5,399 nt of DNA from an uncultured Rickettsiales bacterium (GTDB taxonomy: Bacteria; Pseudomonadota; Alphaproteobacteria; Rickettsiales; UBA1997), in assembly GCA_951801155.1 (NCBI GenBank), contig CATOLK010000079.1, forward strand, positions 1 to 5,399, written 5' to 3'. The position numbers and the translations under genes were made by a program. Below are positions 1 to 5,350 of the stretch, in pieces (position 1 is the stretch's first letter; the number at the start of each line of letters is the position of its first letter). The notes under the pieces were generated by a model. That model was not told the DNA's origin, made no database searches, and saw only the letters and a program-made list of their open reading frames with translations.

Positions 1-1433
1 CTCAATCTATTAAAGAAGTAGCAAGCAAAACTAATGATTTAGCCGGTGATGGTACTACAACTTCAACAGTTTTGGCTCAAGCTATTTTAACAGAAGGAAT
101 TAAAGCAGTTGCTGCTGGTTTTAATCCTATGGACATAAAAAGAGGTATAGATAAAGCAGTTAATGAAGCTGTAAAAGAAATTCAAAAATCTAGTAAAAAA
201 ATCTCTTCAAAAGACGAAATAGCACAAGTTGGTACAATATCTGCTAATGGTGATAAAGAAATAGGTGAAAAAATTGCTGATGCTATGGAAAAAGTGGGTG
301 CAAATAGTCCTATAACAGTAGAAGAAGCAAAAGGTTTAGAATTTGAAGTAGAAGTTGTAGAAGGTATGAATTTTGATAGAGGTTATTTATCTCCTTATTT
401 TGTAACTGATACAGACAAAATGAATGTAGTTTTAGATAATCCATTTATTTTACTTTTTGATAAAAAAATATCTACTTTACAACCTATGATTAAAATTTTG
501 GAAGCAATAGCTCAAAATGGTAGATCTCTGTTAATAATTGCTGAAGATGTTGAAGGTGAAGCTTTAGCAGCTTTAGTTGTAAATAAATTAAGAGGTGGTT
601 TAAAAGTTTGTGCTGTAAAAGCTCCTGGCTTTGGTGATAGAAGAAAGGCTATGTTAGAAGATATAGCAATTTTAACAAACGGTCAATTAATTTCAGAAGA
701 AGTTGGTATGAAATTGGAAACAGTTGATTTAACTAATCTTGGAAGAGCTAAAAAAGTTGTTATAACTAAAGATGATACAACTATTGTTGATGGTGAAGGA
801 ACTTCTGAAGCTGTTGAATCAAGATGTGCTAATATTAAAACTCAAATTGAAGCTACCACATCAGATTATGATAAAGAAAAATTACAAGAAAGATTAGCTA
901 AACTCTCTGGTGGTGTTGCTATATTAAAAGTTGGTGGTGCTACTGAAGTTGAAGTTAAAGAGAAGAAAGACAGAGTTGAAGATGCTTTAGCTGCTACAAG
1001 AGCTGCTGTTGAAGAAGGAATTGTAGCTGGTGGTGGTGCAACTTTAGTTCATATAGCAGAAAGTATTAAAGGCTTAAAAGGTGATAATGAAGCTCAAAAT
1101 ACTGGTATCAAAATAATTTACAGTGCTTTACAAGCTCCTGCAAGACAGATAGCTGAAAATGCTGGTTTAGAAGGATCTGTAATAGTAAATAAAATATTAG
1201 AAAATGACGAAGTAAACTATGGTTTTGATGCTCAGAAAGAAGTTTATGGTGATATGATAAAATTTGGAATAGTTGATCCAACAAAGGTTTCAAGAGTTGC
1301 TCTTGAAGGTGCTTCATCTATTGCTAGTCTTTTATTGACAACAGAATGTGCTATAGTAGAACATAAAGAAGAAAAAGCTGAATGTGGTTGTGGTGGAAAT
1401 CCTATGGGTGGAATGGGAGGAATGGATTATTAA
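1..1433 (+). CDS. groEL: 60-kDa chaperonin GroEL, 5'-truncated by the window edge
   Basis: Cytosolic ATP-driven chaperonin; with GroES it folds proteins inside a double seven-membered ring. The frame is open from base 3 (Q-S-I-K-E-V-A-S-K), so the TTG at 72 is an internal Leu codon, not a start. Residue 1 in the window corresponds to about E. coli residue 72, so roughly 71 residues are missing; total length would be about 547, normal for the family. Visible motifs: the nucleotide-binding DGTTT at 48-62; apical-domain VVEGMNFDRGYLSPYF; LLIIAEDVEGEAL; KAPGFGDRRKAML; and VEDALAATRAAVEEG, with the ATPase Asp equivalent to E. coli D398 at codon 981-983, followed by AGGG. The C-terminal tail is Gly/Met-rich (GGMGGMDY) as expected, but is preceded by the unusual Cys-containing ECGCGG. 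A groES gene would be expected upstream, outside the window. Two hairpins directly after the stop end the unit. Identification is certain. Confidence 0.98.
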   Translation, partial: QSIKEVASKTNDLAGDGTTTSTVLAQAILTEGIKAVAAGFNPMDIKRGIDKAVNEAVKEIQKSSKKISSKDEIAQVGTISANGDKEIGEKIADAMEKVGANSPITVEEAKGLEFEVEVVEGMNFDRGYLSPYFVTDTDKMNVVLDNPFILLFDKKISTLQPMIKILEAIAQNGRSLLIIAEDVEGEALAALVVNKLRGGLKVCAVKAPGFGDRRKAMLEDIAILTNGQLISEEVGMKLETVDLTNLGRAKKVVITKDDTTIVDGEGTSEAVESRCANIKTQIEATTSDYDKEKLQERLAKLSGGVAILKVGGATEVEVKEKKDRVEDALAATRAAVEEGIVAGGGATLVHIAESIKGLKGDNEAQNTGIKIIYSALQAPARQIAENAGLEGSVIVNKILENDEVNYGFDAQKEVYGDMIKFGIVDPTKVSRVALEGASSIASLLLTTECAIVEHKEEKAECGCGGNPMGGMGGMDY

Positions 1434-1458
1434 ACTATTTAAAGTAGTTTAATTTTTT
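1430..1458 (+). terminator. weak hairpin overlapping the groEL stop codon
   Basis: TTAAACTA (1430-1437) pairs perfectly with TAGTTTAA (1445-1452) around a 7-nt loop and is followed by six T (1453-1458). The stem contains the groEL TAA. With only two G-C pairs it is a poor terminator on its own; it may act as a first-stage terminator or a 3'-end stabiliser ahead of the stronger hairpin downstream. Confidence 0.45.
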
Positions 1459-1473
1459 CCTTTTATTATTGAT

Positions 1474-1522
1474 AAACTAAAAATAGCAATGTGAAAACAT
1501 TGCTATTTTTTATAGTTTTTTT
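1474..1522 (+). terminator. strong intrinsic terminator of the groEL unit
   Basis: A perfect 14-bp stem (1479-1492 with 1497-1510) closes a GAAA tetraloop, the GNRA class that is especially stable in RNA. A further six pairs (AAACTA 1474-1479 with TAGTTT 1513-1518) can extend or compete at the base through a small bulge. A run of seven T (1516-1522) follows. The A-run on the left side of the stem would also give T-runs on the minus strand, so it could stop transcription from both directions. Confidence 0.88.
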
Positions 1523-1607
1523 AATTATCTTCAATGTTACTGATAAACATGTAATTTTTTATGTAGAAGGTCTATTATTTAAAAAAGAAAAATTTAGATT
1601 AAATAGT
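1523..1607. other. AT-rich spacer with no recognised gene
   Basis: These 85 bases between the groEL terminator and the MITE-like element hold no convincing open frame, Shine-Dalgarno sequence or promoter. One weak hairpin (ATGTT pairing with AACAT near 1534-1550) is of a size expected by chance at this base composition. The full gene-free stretch 1434-1796 consists of two terminators, this spacer, the 97-bp element and the promoter of the next gene. Confidence 0.6.
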
Positions 1608-1615
1608 AAAATATT

Positions 1616-1640
1616 GGCACTACCCACTTATATATCAAAT
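1616..1640 (+). repeat. left terminal inverted repeat of the MITE-like element
   Basis: Begins GGCACTACCCACTT and ends ATATCAAAT. It differs from the complement of the right arm only at positions 7 and 9 (A for G, C for A). The outer 12 bases are far richer in G+C than anything around them, which argues against chance similarity in AT-rich DNA. Confidence 0.75.
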
Positions 1641-1687
1641 TATTAAACAATTATAAAAATAAATAATTTTAAAATATGAATAATACT

Positions 1688-1712
1688 ATTTGATATATAA
1701 GTGTGCAGTGCC
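1688..1712 (-). repeat. right terminal inverted repeat of the MITE-like element
   Basis: Read on the minus strand it begins GGCACTGCACACTT and ends ATATCAAAT, mirroring the left arm. It ends 21 bp before the -35 box of the next gene, so if this is an insertion it landed just outside that promoter. Confidence 0.75.
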
Positions 1713-1733
1713 AAAATATTTAAAAAAACTTGA

Positions 1734-1763
1734 TTTACAAAAATTGAACTTATACTATATAAT
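1734..1763 (+). promoter_or_regulatory. sigma70-type promoter of the 1797-3068 gene
   Basis: TTTACA at 1734-1739 (5/6 to the -35 consensus), an 18-bp spacer, and a perfect TATAAT at 1758-1763. Transcription would start near 1770. This leaves about 27 nt before the ATG at 1797 but only about 3 nt before the TTG at 1773, which favours the ATG as start. Confidence 0.6.
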
Positions 1764-1796
1764 ATATTATATTTGACTAAATTAAAAATAATAAAA

Positions 1797-3068
1797 ATGA
1801 TTAGTGATAAATTTAACTACAGCGAGAACGATTTAAAATTTTTTAATCAAAACATATCTTATTTAATTGAATATTTTTACAAAAATTTTTATTTAATACT
1901 TAAAAAATATTTTGCAGATATTGCTACACAACTTATAGCTGACAAAAAAATAGAATGCAAACAATTTACCGATTTTGTAGAAAATTCAATAATAAAAGAG
2001 GCAAAAATTCAAGAAAAAAATCTAAAATATATAAATACCAATATTAGTAATAATGTTTTTATAAAAAATAATATACTTGGTGACATTGATATAATTTGTA
2101 ATAGATACGAAGATGATATCGATCATATTAATTTTAACATTTTAAATTTAAATAGTATTTTTTATGAAAACTTTTATGGACAATTATTAGAGTATTGTGG
2201 ATTAAAATCGGCTAATTATAATAAATTTGGTTTTAAGGATATTGCTGTTAATGACATTGTTGATAAACTTGTTTCATCTCTAAAAGTTTCAGTAGAAACA
2301 AAAAAACGCATATTTAAAGATATTACACAGAAATTAAATAAAAGTAGAAATAAAAAATTTATGAATAATAAACAATTAAATACTAAAAATATTGGTACTG
2401 AAAAAATTGCAAAAAAAGAAGTTGAAAGAAAAAATAAAAATGCAGTTAAAATACCATCCTATAATGATTTAAATAAAAAAAAATTAAAATCAGAAATAAA
2501 AGGAGTTAAAAATGATATTGTAATTCAACAAAAAAATTTAAATGATCCCTCATTAATAAAAGATAAAAAGTATTTATCTAAAAAAGAACATGTAAATAAA
2601 AAAATAAAAAATAAAAATAATTTAGTAACTACTGAATCAAAACCACAAAATATTAACTTTAAAGTAAAAAATAACAAAATAAATTTTAATGTATTAAATC
2701 CATTTTTTAGATTTAATATAGATAATGTTATATTAAAAAATGGACTAAAATTTAGTATTAATGCTGCAAAAAATTTTGGAAAAATAATAACAGATATCAA
2801 TAATAGAATTAGTGATAGAATTAATGGTATTATTAATAATAAAATAGTAAATTACGAAAAAAATAAAAATACTATTGAAAATGAAAATAGAATTATAATA
2901 AGTAATGGAGAAAAAAGTAAAACAATAGTCACAGTACAACATAAAGCTGTGAGTAAAAAAGAAATATACGAAAATCAAGAAAAATTAAACAAAATAAAAA
3001 ATGCTAGAGAAGATTTAGATAATAGAATGCAAGAATCTAAAATAAATGGTATAGGTGGTATAAAATAG
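1797..3068 (+). CDS. unknown 423-residue Lys/Asn/Ile-rich protein
   Basis: I do not recognise this protein. The start chosen is ATG 1797: a TTG at 1773 in the same frame would add eight residues but lies almost on the predicted transcription start. No Shine-Dalgarno sequence precedes either. Residues 1-160 look folded and mostly helical, with aromatic and hydrophobic residues (SYLIEYFYKNFYLILKKYF at 21-39, interrupted by charges, so not a clear membrane span) and Cys at 54, 101 and 134. Residues about 165-295 are a basic low-complexity linker full of Lys and Asn. Residues about 296-345 (FNVLNPFFRFNIDNVILKNG onward) look like a second ordered piece, and the tail (385-423) is probably a charged helix ending NGIGGIK. 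There is no signal peptide or known motif. Its base composition is more AT-rich than its neighbours, consistent with weak constraint or a lineage-specific gene. A secreted effector is possible in a host-associated bacterium but unsupported here. It has its own promoter and is not in an operon. Confidence 0.8.
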   Translation: MISDKFNYSENDLKFFNQNISYLIEYFYKNFYLILKKYFADIATQLIADKKIECKQFTDFVENSIIKEAKIQEKNLKYINTNISNNVFIKNNILGDIDIICNRYEDDIDHINFNILNLNSIFYENFYGQLLEYCGLKSANYNKFGFKDIAVNDIVDKLVSSLKVSVETKKRIFKDITQKLNKSRNKKFMNNKQLNTKNIGTEKIAKKEVERKNKNAVKIPSYNDLNKKKLKSEIKGVKNDIVIQQKNLNDPSLIKDKKYLSKKEHVNKKIKNKNNLVTTESKPQNINFKVKNNKINFNVLNPFFRFNIDNVILKNGLKFSINAAKNFGKIITDINNRISDRINGIINNKIVNYEKNKNTIENENRIIISNGEKSKTIVTVQHKAVSKKEIYENQEKLNKIKNAREDLDNRMQESKINGIGGIK

Positions 3069-3086
3069 TTCAAGCTAAATATTTTT

Positions 3087-3109
3087 AATTATAAATAATT
3101 TTGATTTTT
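3087..3109 (+). terminator. possible weak terminator after the unknown gene
   Basis: AATTAT (3087-3092) and ATAATT (3095-3100) form a small all-A/T hairpin 18 nt past the stop, followed by a T-rich run (TTGATTTTT). No G-C pair is present, so termination here would be inefficient; in DNA this AT-rich it may be chance. Confidence 0.2.
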
Positions 3110-3123
3110 CTTTTATAAATTTC

Positions 3124-3152
3124 TTGACTTATTTAATTTGATCTGCTATTAT
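3124..3152 (+). promoter_or_regulatory. promoter of the rpsB-tsf operon
   Basis: TTGACT (3124-3129, 5/6 match) is separated by an ideal 17 bp from TATTAT (3147-3152, 5/6 match). Start of transcription is predicted near 3159. A second TATAAT at 3158-3163 lacks a well-spaced -35 (nearest is TTGATC, 14 bp away), so it is less likely to be used. The promoter gives a leader of about 109 nt. Confidence 0.72.
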
Positions 3153-3162
3153 TATTGTATAA

Positions 3163-3192
3163 TCCATAGCATTTTGTGTTGTGGAATTTTTT
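3163..3192 (+). terminator. leader hairpin with U-run, possible attenuator
   Basis: TCCATAGCA (3163-3171) pairs with TGTTGTGGA (3177-3185), with two G-U pairs and a 5-nt loop, and is followed closely by TTTTTT (3187-3192). The form is that of an intrinsic terminator within about 35 nt of the predicted transcription start. It may instead be a 5'-stabilising hairpin or part of the S2-binding site; the two G-U pairs make it only moderately stable. Confidence 0.4.
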
Positions 3193-3257
3193 ATTAATTT
3201 ACATATCAACAAGCTTTGGTGTTCTTTATTGAATGATTTGTTGATACGTGTTTAACC

Positions 3258-3261
3258 AAGG
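3258..3261 (+). promoter_or_regulatory. rpsB Shine-Dalgarno sequence
   Basis: AAGG followed by a 6-nt spacer (TATAAT) before ATG 3268. It fixes the rpsB start upstream of the acidic N-terminal extension. The same bases form the 3' arm of the predicted leader pseudoknot, so access by the ribosome could be switched. Confidence 0.7.
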
Positions 3262-3267
3262 TATAAT

Positions 3268-4236
3268 ATGACAGAAGAAACAATAGTTGAAGAACTAGAA
3301 AATTTAGAGGAAATTGCAGAAATCGAAGAAGATAATGAAAATGAAACTTCGGAAAATCTCGAAACTCAAAATGAAGAAGTAGAAAAAAGTAATGAACTCT
3401 TTACTATAAGAGATTTATTGGAAGCTGGTGTTCATTTTGGTCATAGAACTATGAGATGGAATGCTAAAATGGCTCCATATATTTATGGAATTAGAAATAA
3501 TATTCATATAATAGATTTGACTCAAACTGCAATTTTATTAAATGAAGCTACAAGAATTTTAAGAGAAGTAGCTAGAAAAAAAGGAAAAATACTTTTTGTT
3601 TGTACTAAAAAACAAGGCGCACAAAGTATTAAAGAACTTGCTGAAAATAATAATCAATTTTATGTTAACCATAAATGGTTAGGTGGTATGTTGACAAATT
3701 GGAAAGTAATTTCTCAATCAATTAGAAAAATGAAAAATATTGAAAGTCAACTAACTAACGAAAATAATAAACTTTTAAAAAAAGAATTAGTTGTATTAAA
3801 TAAAGAAAAACAAAAACTCGAAGATAATTTAACTGGTATAAAAACAATGGGAACATTACCAGATTTATTATTTGTAATTGATACAGTTAAAGAAAGTTTA
3901 GCTATAAATGAAGCAAGATCTCTTGGAATTCCTGTAATGGCTGTAATAGATACAAATTCAAATCCAGATGTAGTTGATTACCCTATTCCAGGAAATGATG
4001 ATTCAATAAAATCTATACAATTATATTGTAAAGTTATAAATGAAGCTTTGAAAGATATTAAAATAAATAGAACTGAAAAAAAGGAATTTAATAAACCTAA
4101 TTTAAAGAAAAAAACTGTAAAAAAGGGTGTTAAAGATCCTAAAAAAGTTGTAAAAAAACCTAATATCAAAAAAGCTGCTGATAAAAAAGTTGAAGAAAAT
4201 AAAGCAGAAAATAAAACAGAAGAAGTAAAAGAATAA
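3268..4236 (+). CDS. rpsB: 30S ribosomal protein S2 with acidic N- and basic C-terminal tails
   Basis: Small-subunit protein on the solvent side of the 30S head-body junction; in E. coli it is needed for S1 to bind. The core spans residues about 46-264: TIRDLLEAGVHFGH, RWNAKMAPYIYG, NIHIIDLTQT, GKILFVCTKKQ, FYVNHKWLGGMLTNW, a coiled-coil-like insertion (about 150-190), GTLPDLLFVID, IPVMAVIDTNSNPD and YPIPGNDDSIKSI. At 322 residues it is longer than E. coli S2 (241). Residues 1-45 are an extension with 19 acidic residues and one Lys. Residues 265-322 form a tail with 21 Lys, containing two KPN[LI]KK repeats (276-281, 297-302). No alternative Met separates the acidic extension from the core, and the start has a good Shine-Dalgarno sequence, so the extension appears genuine. 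C-terminal tails occur in other alphaproteobacterial S2 proteins; the acidic head is the odder part. First gene of a two-gene operon with tsf. Confidence 0.97.
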   Translation: MTEETIVEELENLEEIAEIEEDNENETSENLETQNEEVEKSNELFTIRDLLEAGVHFGHRTMRWNAKMAPYIYGIRNNIHIIDLTQTAILLNEATRILREVARKKGKILFVCTKKQGAQSIKELAENNNQFYVNHKWLGGMLTNWKVISQSIRKMKNIESQLTNENNKLLKKELVVLNKEKQKLEDNLTGIKTMGTLPDLLFVIDTVKESLAINEARSLGIPVMAVIDTNSNPDVVDYPIPGNDDSIKSIQLYCKVINEALKDIKINRTEKKEFNKPNLKKKTVKKGVKDPKKVVKKPNIKKAADKKVEENKAENKTEEVKE

Positions 4237-4240
4237 CTAA

Positions 4241-4244
4241 AAGG
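4241..4244 (+). promoter_or_regulatory. tsf Shine-Dalgarno sequence
   Basis: AAGG with a 6-nt spacer (TATAAA) before ATG 4251, four bases after the rpsB stop. The stretch AAGGTATAA is identical to that before rpsB, indicating matched translation initiation sites for the two genes. Confidence 0.75.
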
Positions 4245-4250
4245 TATAAA

Positions 4251-5174
4251 ATGGTAGATTTAAATTTAATCAAAAAAATAAGAGAAGCAACTGGTTGTGG
4301 AATTGCTGATTGTAATAAAGCACTTGCTGAATGTGGAAATAATTATGAAGAAGCTATTGATTGGCTAAGAAAAAAAGGACTTTCTTCAGCGGCAAAAAAA
4401 AGTTCTAGAGTTACAACAGAAGGTTTAATAGGTATTTGTAATAAAGGAAATATTGCATCTATAGTTGAAGTAAATTCTGAAACTGACTTTGTTGCTAGAA
4501 ATGAAAAATTTCAAGAATTAGTTTTGCATTGCGTAGAAGCTGGAATTAATGTTGAAAATTCTGATAATTATGTAGAAGATTTAAAAAATCAAACTGTAAA
4601 TGGTGAAAAAATTAACGATGAATTAACTAATAAAATTGCAGTTATAGGTGAAAATCTTCAAATTAGAAGAGGAAAAACTATTAAATTAAATAACGATGGT
4701 TTGATAGTTGAATATTTACACAACACAATAACTCCAGAACTTGGAAAAATAGGTGTTTTAGTTGCTTTAAAATCAGAAGCTGATAAAGAAAAATTAAGAG
4801 AATTAGGAAAAGAAATTGCTATGCATATAGCAGCAACAAAACCTGATTATCTTAAAGAAGAAGAAGTTCCGACCGAAGCTTTAGAAAGAGAAAAAAGTGT
4901 TTTAATGGAACAGGCAAAATCTTCTGGAAAACCACAAAATATAATAGAAAAAATAATTGAAGGTAGAATTAAAAAATTCTATGAAGAGAGTTGTCTATTA
5001 GATCAAAATTTTGTTATGGATGATAAAATGAAAATTAGTGATCTTTTAAAATCTTTTGAAAAAGAAAATGGTAAACAAGTTGAGATTCAAGAATATTGTT
5101 TATTTATTTTGGGTGAAGGATTGGAAAAGAAAGAGAATGATTTTGCAGCAGAAGTTGCCTCTATGACTAAATAG
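4251..5174 (+). CDS. tsf: translation elongation factor Ts
   Basis: Guanine-nucleotide exchange factor that releases GDP from EF-Tu in the cytosol. The N-terminal UBA-like EF-Tu-binding domain is residues about 3-40 (LIKKIREATGCGIADCNKAL). The signature TDFV is at 78-81; D79 and F80 correspond to the E. coli Asp80-Phe81 pair that intrudes beside the EF-Tu Mg2+ site. The core continues with IAVIGENLQIRRG, IGVLVAL, IAMHIAATKPDYL, a coiled-coil region (EALEREKSVLMEQAKSSGKP, IIEGRIKKFYEE) and the conserved end ENDFAAEVASMTK. At 307 residues it is slightly longer than E. coli EF-Ts (283), complete, and intact. It lies 14 nt after rpsB, so it is co-transcribed and probably controlled through the same leader. 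In many bacteria pyrH and frr follow tsf; here a terminator follows and no pyrH start is seen in the next 160 bases. Confidence 0.97.
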   Translation: MVDLNLIKKIREATGCGIADCNKALAECGNNYEEAIDWLRKKGLSSAAKKSSRVTTEGLIGICNKGNIASIVEVNSETDFVARNEKFQELVLHCVEAGINVENSDNYVEDLKNQTVNGEKINDELTNKIAVIGENLQIRRGKTIKLNNDGLIVEYLHNTITPELGKIGVLVALKSEADKEKLRELGKEIAMHIAATKPDYLKEEEVPTEALEREKSVLMEQAKSSGKPQNIIEKIIEGRIKKFYEESCLLDQNFVMDDKMKISDLLKSFEKENGKQVEIQEYCLFILGEGLEKKENDFAAEVASMTK

Positions 5175-5194
5175 TTAAATTTTATTTTAAAATT

Positions 5195-5236
5195 AATAGA
5201 TTATTAAATTAAAAAATTTAATAGTCTATTTTTTTT
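5195..5236 (+). terminator. intrinsic terminator of rpsB-tsf
   Basis: A 16-bp stem (5195-5210 with 5215-5230, all paired, one G-U) closes an AAAA loop and is followed directly by TTTTTT (5231-5236), 20 nt past the tsf stop. The stem is mostly A-U but long. The A-rich left flank would give T-runs on the other strand, so it may work in both directions. Confidence 0.85.
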
Positions 5237-5250
5237 GTATTTTAAAACAC

Positions 5251-5269
5251 AATCAAATACTTATTGATT
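5251..5269. repeat. small inverted repeat
   Basis: AATCAA (5251-5256) and TTGATT (5264-5269) around a 7-nt spacer. A 6-bp A/T-rich stem is weak evidence by itself; it is listed because it is the first of four palindromes in the last 150 bases of the window. Confidence 0.3.
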
Positions 5270-5293
5270 TCAAAATTCGTAAAGAAACGCTAT

Positions 5294-5339
5294 TTAGTCT
5301 GGTAGACTAATTCTTATATTAACTAAAGTTTTAATATAA
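5294..5339. repeat. two adjacent perfect inverted repeats
   Basis: TTAGTCT (5294-5300) and AGACTAA (5304-5310) form a perfect 7-bp stem on a GGT loop. Four bases on, TTATATTAA (5314-5322) and TTAATATAA (5331-5339) form a perfect 9-bp stem on an 8-nt loop. Neither is followed by a T-run, so neither looks like a terminator. They could be part of an RNA, a protein-binding region, or a repeat that continues into the GC-rich palindrome next to it. Confidence 0.45.
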
Positions 5340-5350
5340 CTTAATTGTAT

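Larger units (their letters stand above)
1608..1720. mobile_element. 97-bp MITE-like element with 8-bp target duplication
   Basis: The element proper is 1616-1712. Its ends are 25-bp inverted repeats that match at 23 of 25 positions, starting GGCACTA on the left and, read inward on the other strand, GGCACTG on the right. An AT-only core of 47 bp separates them. Both ends are flanked by the same octamer AAAATATT (1608-1615 and 1713-1720), as an 8-bp target-site duplication would be. There is no room for a transposase, so it would be non-autonomous. An 8-bp duplication with GG-starting ends fits the IS1595 family (ends of GGNNNTG form) or the IS6 family (IS26 ends begin GGCACTG); this assignment is from memory and tentative. 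The alternative is a structured RNA or plain palindrome: the core-flanking arms would fold into one long hairpin. Since the octamer contains the palindrome AATATT, some of the flanking match could be inverted-repeat extension, but the match is 8/8 direct against 6/8 inverted. Confidence 0.68.
3159..3267 (+). promoter_or_regulatory. structured rpsB leader RNA, probable S2-responsive operator
   Basis: The leader has two structured parts. At the 5' end, 3163-3171 pairs with 3177-3185 (nine pairs, two of them G-U) around a TTTTG loop, followed by six T. Downstream, TATCAACAA (3204-3212) pairs perfectly with TTGTTGATA (3238-3246). Inside its loop, CTTTGGT (3214-3220) is complementary to ACCAAGG (3255-3261) with one G-U pair. 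That second helix would form an H-type pseudoknot and bury the AAGG Shine-Dalgarno sequence of rpsB. Loop lengths (1, 17 and 8 nt) are sterically plausible. Autoregulation of rpsB-tsf by S2 binding the leader is established in gammaproteobacteria; extending it here is inference from position and structure. Confidence 0.62.

Noticed and set aside
1108..1317. minus-strand open frame inside groEL
   Set aside because: It lies antisense to conserved GroEL codons, has no start signals, and is a composition shadow.
72..1433. groEL starting at the TTG at 72
   Set aside because: The frame is open to the window edge and encodes conserved GroEL residues, including DGTTT, upstream of this codon, so the gene is truncated rather than short.
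1534..1550. small hairpin ATGTT/AACAT
   Set aside because: Five base pairs, four of them A-T, are expected by chance in DNA of this composition.
1773..1796. TTG 1773 as start of the unknown gene
   Set aside because: It is a rare start codon, lies about 3 nt after the predicted transcription start, and has no Shine-Dalgarno sequence; ATG 1797 is in the same frame. It cannot be excluded if the promoter call is wrong.
2525..2978. overlapping minus-strand open frames inside the unknown gene, rich in Phe and Ile
   Set aside because: They are the complement of Lys/Asn-rich codons (AAA/AAT giving TTT/ATT), which makes them look like membrane proteins; they have no ribosome-binding site or promoter.
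3978..4169. minus-strand open frame inside rpsB
   Set aside because: It is the complement of the Lys-rich S2 tail; its apparent hydrophobic Phe-rich product is an artefact of AAA codons.
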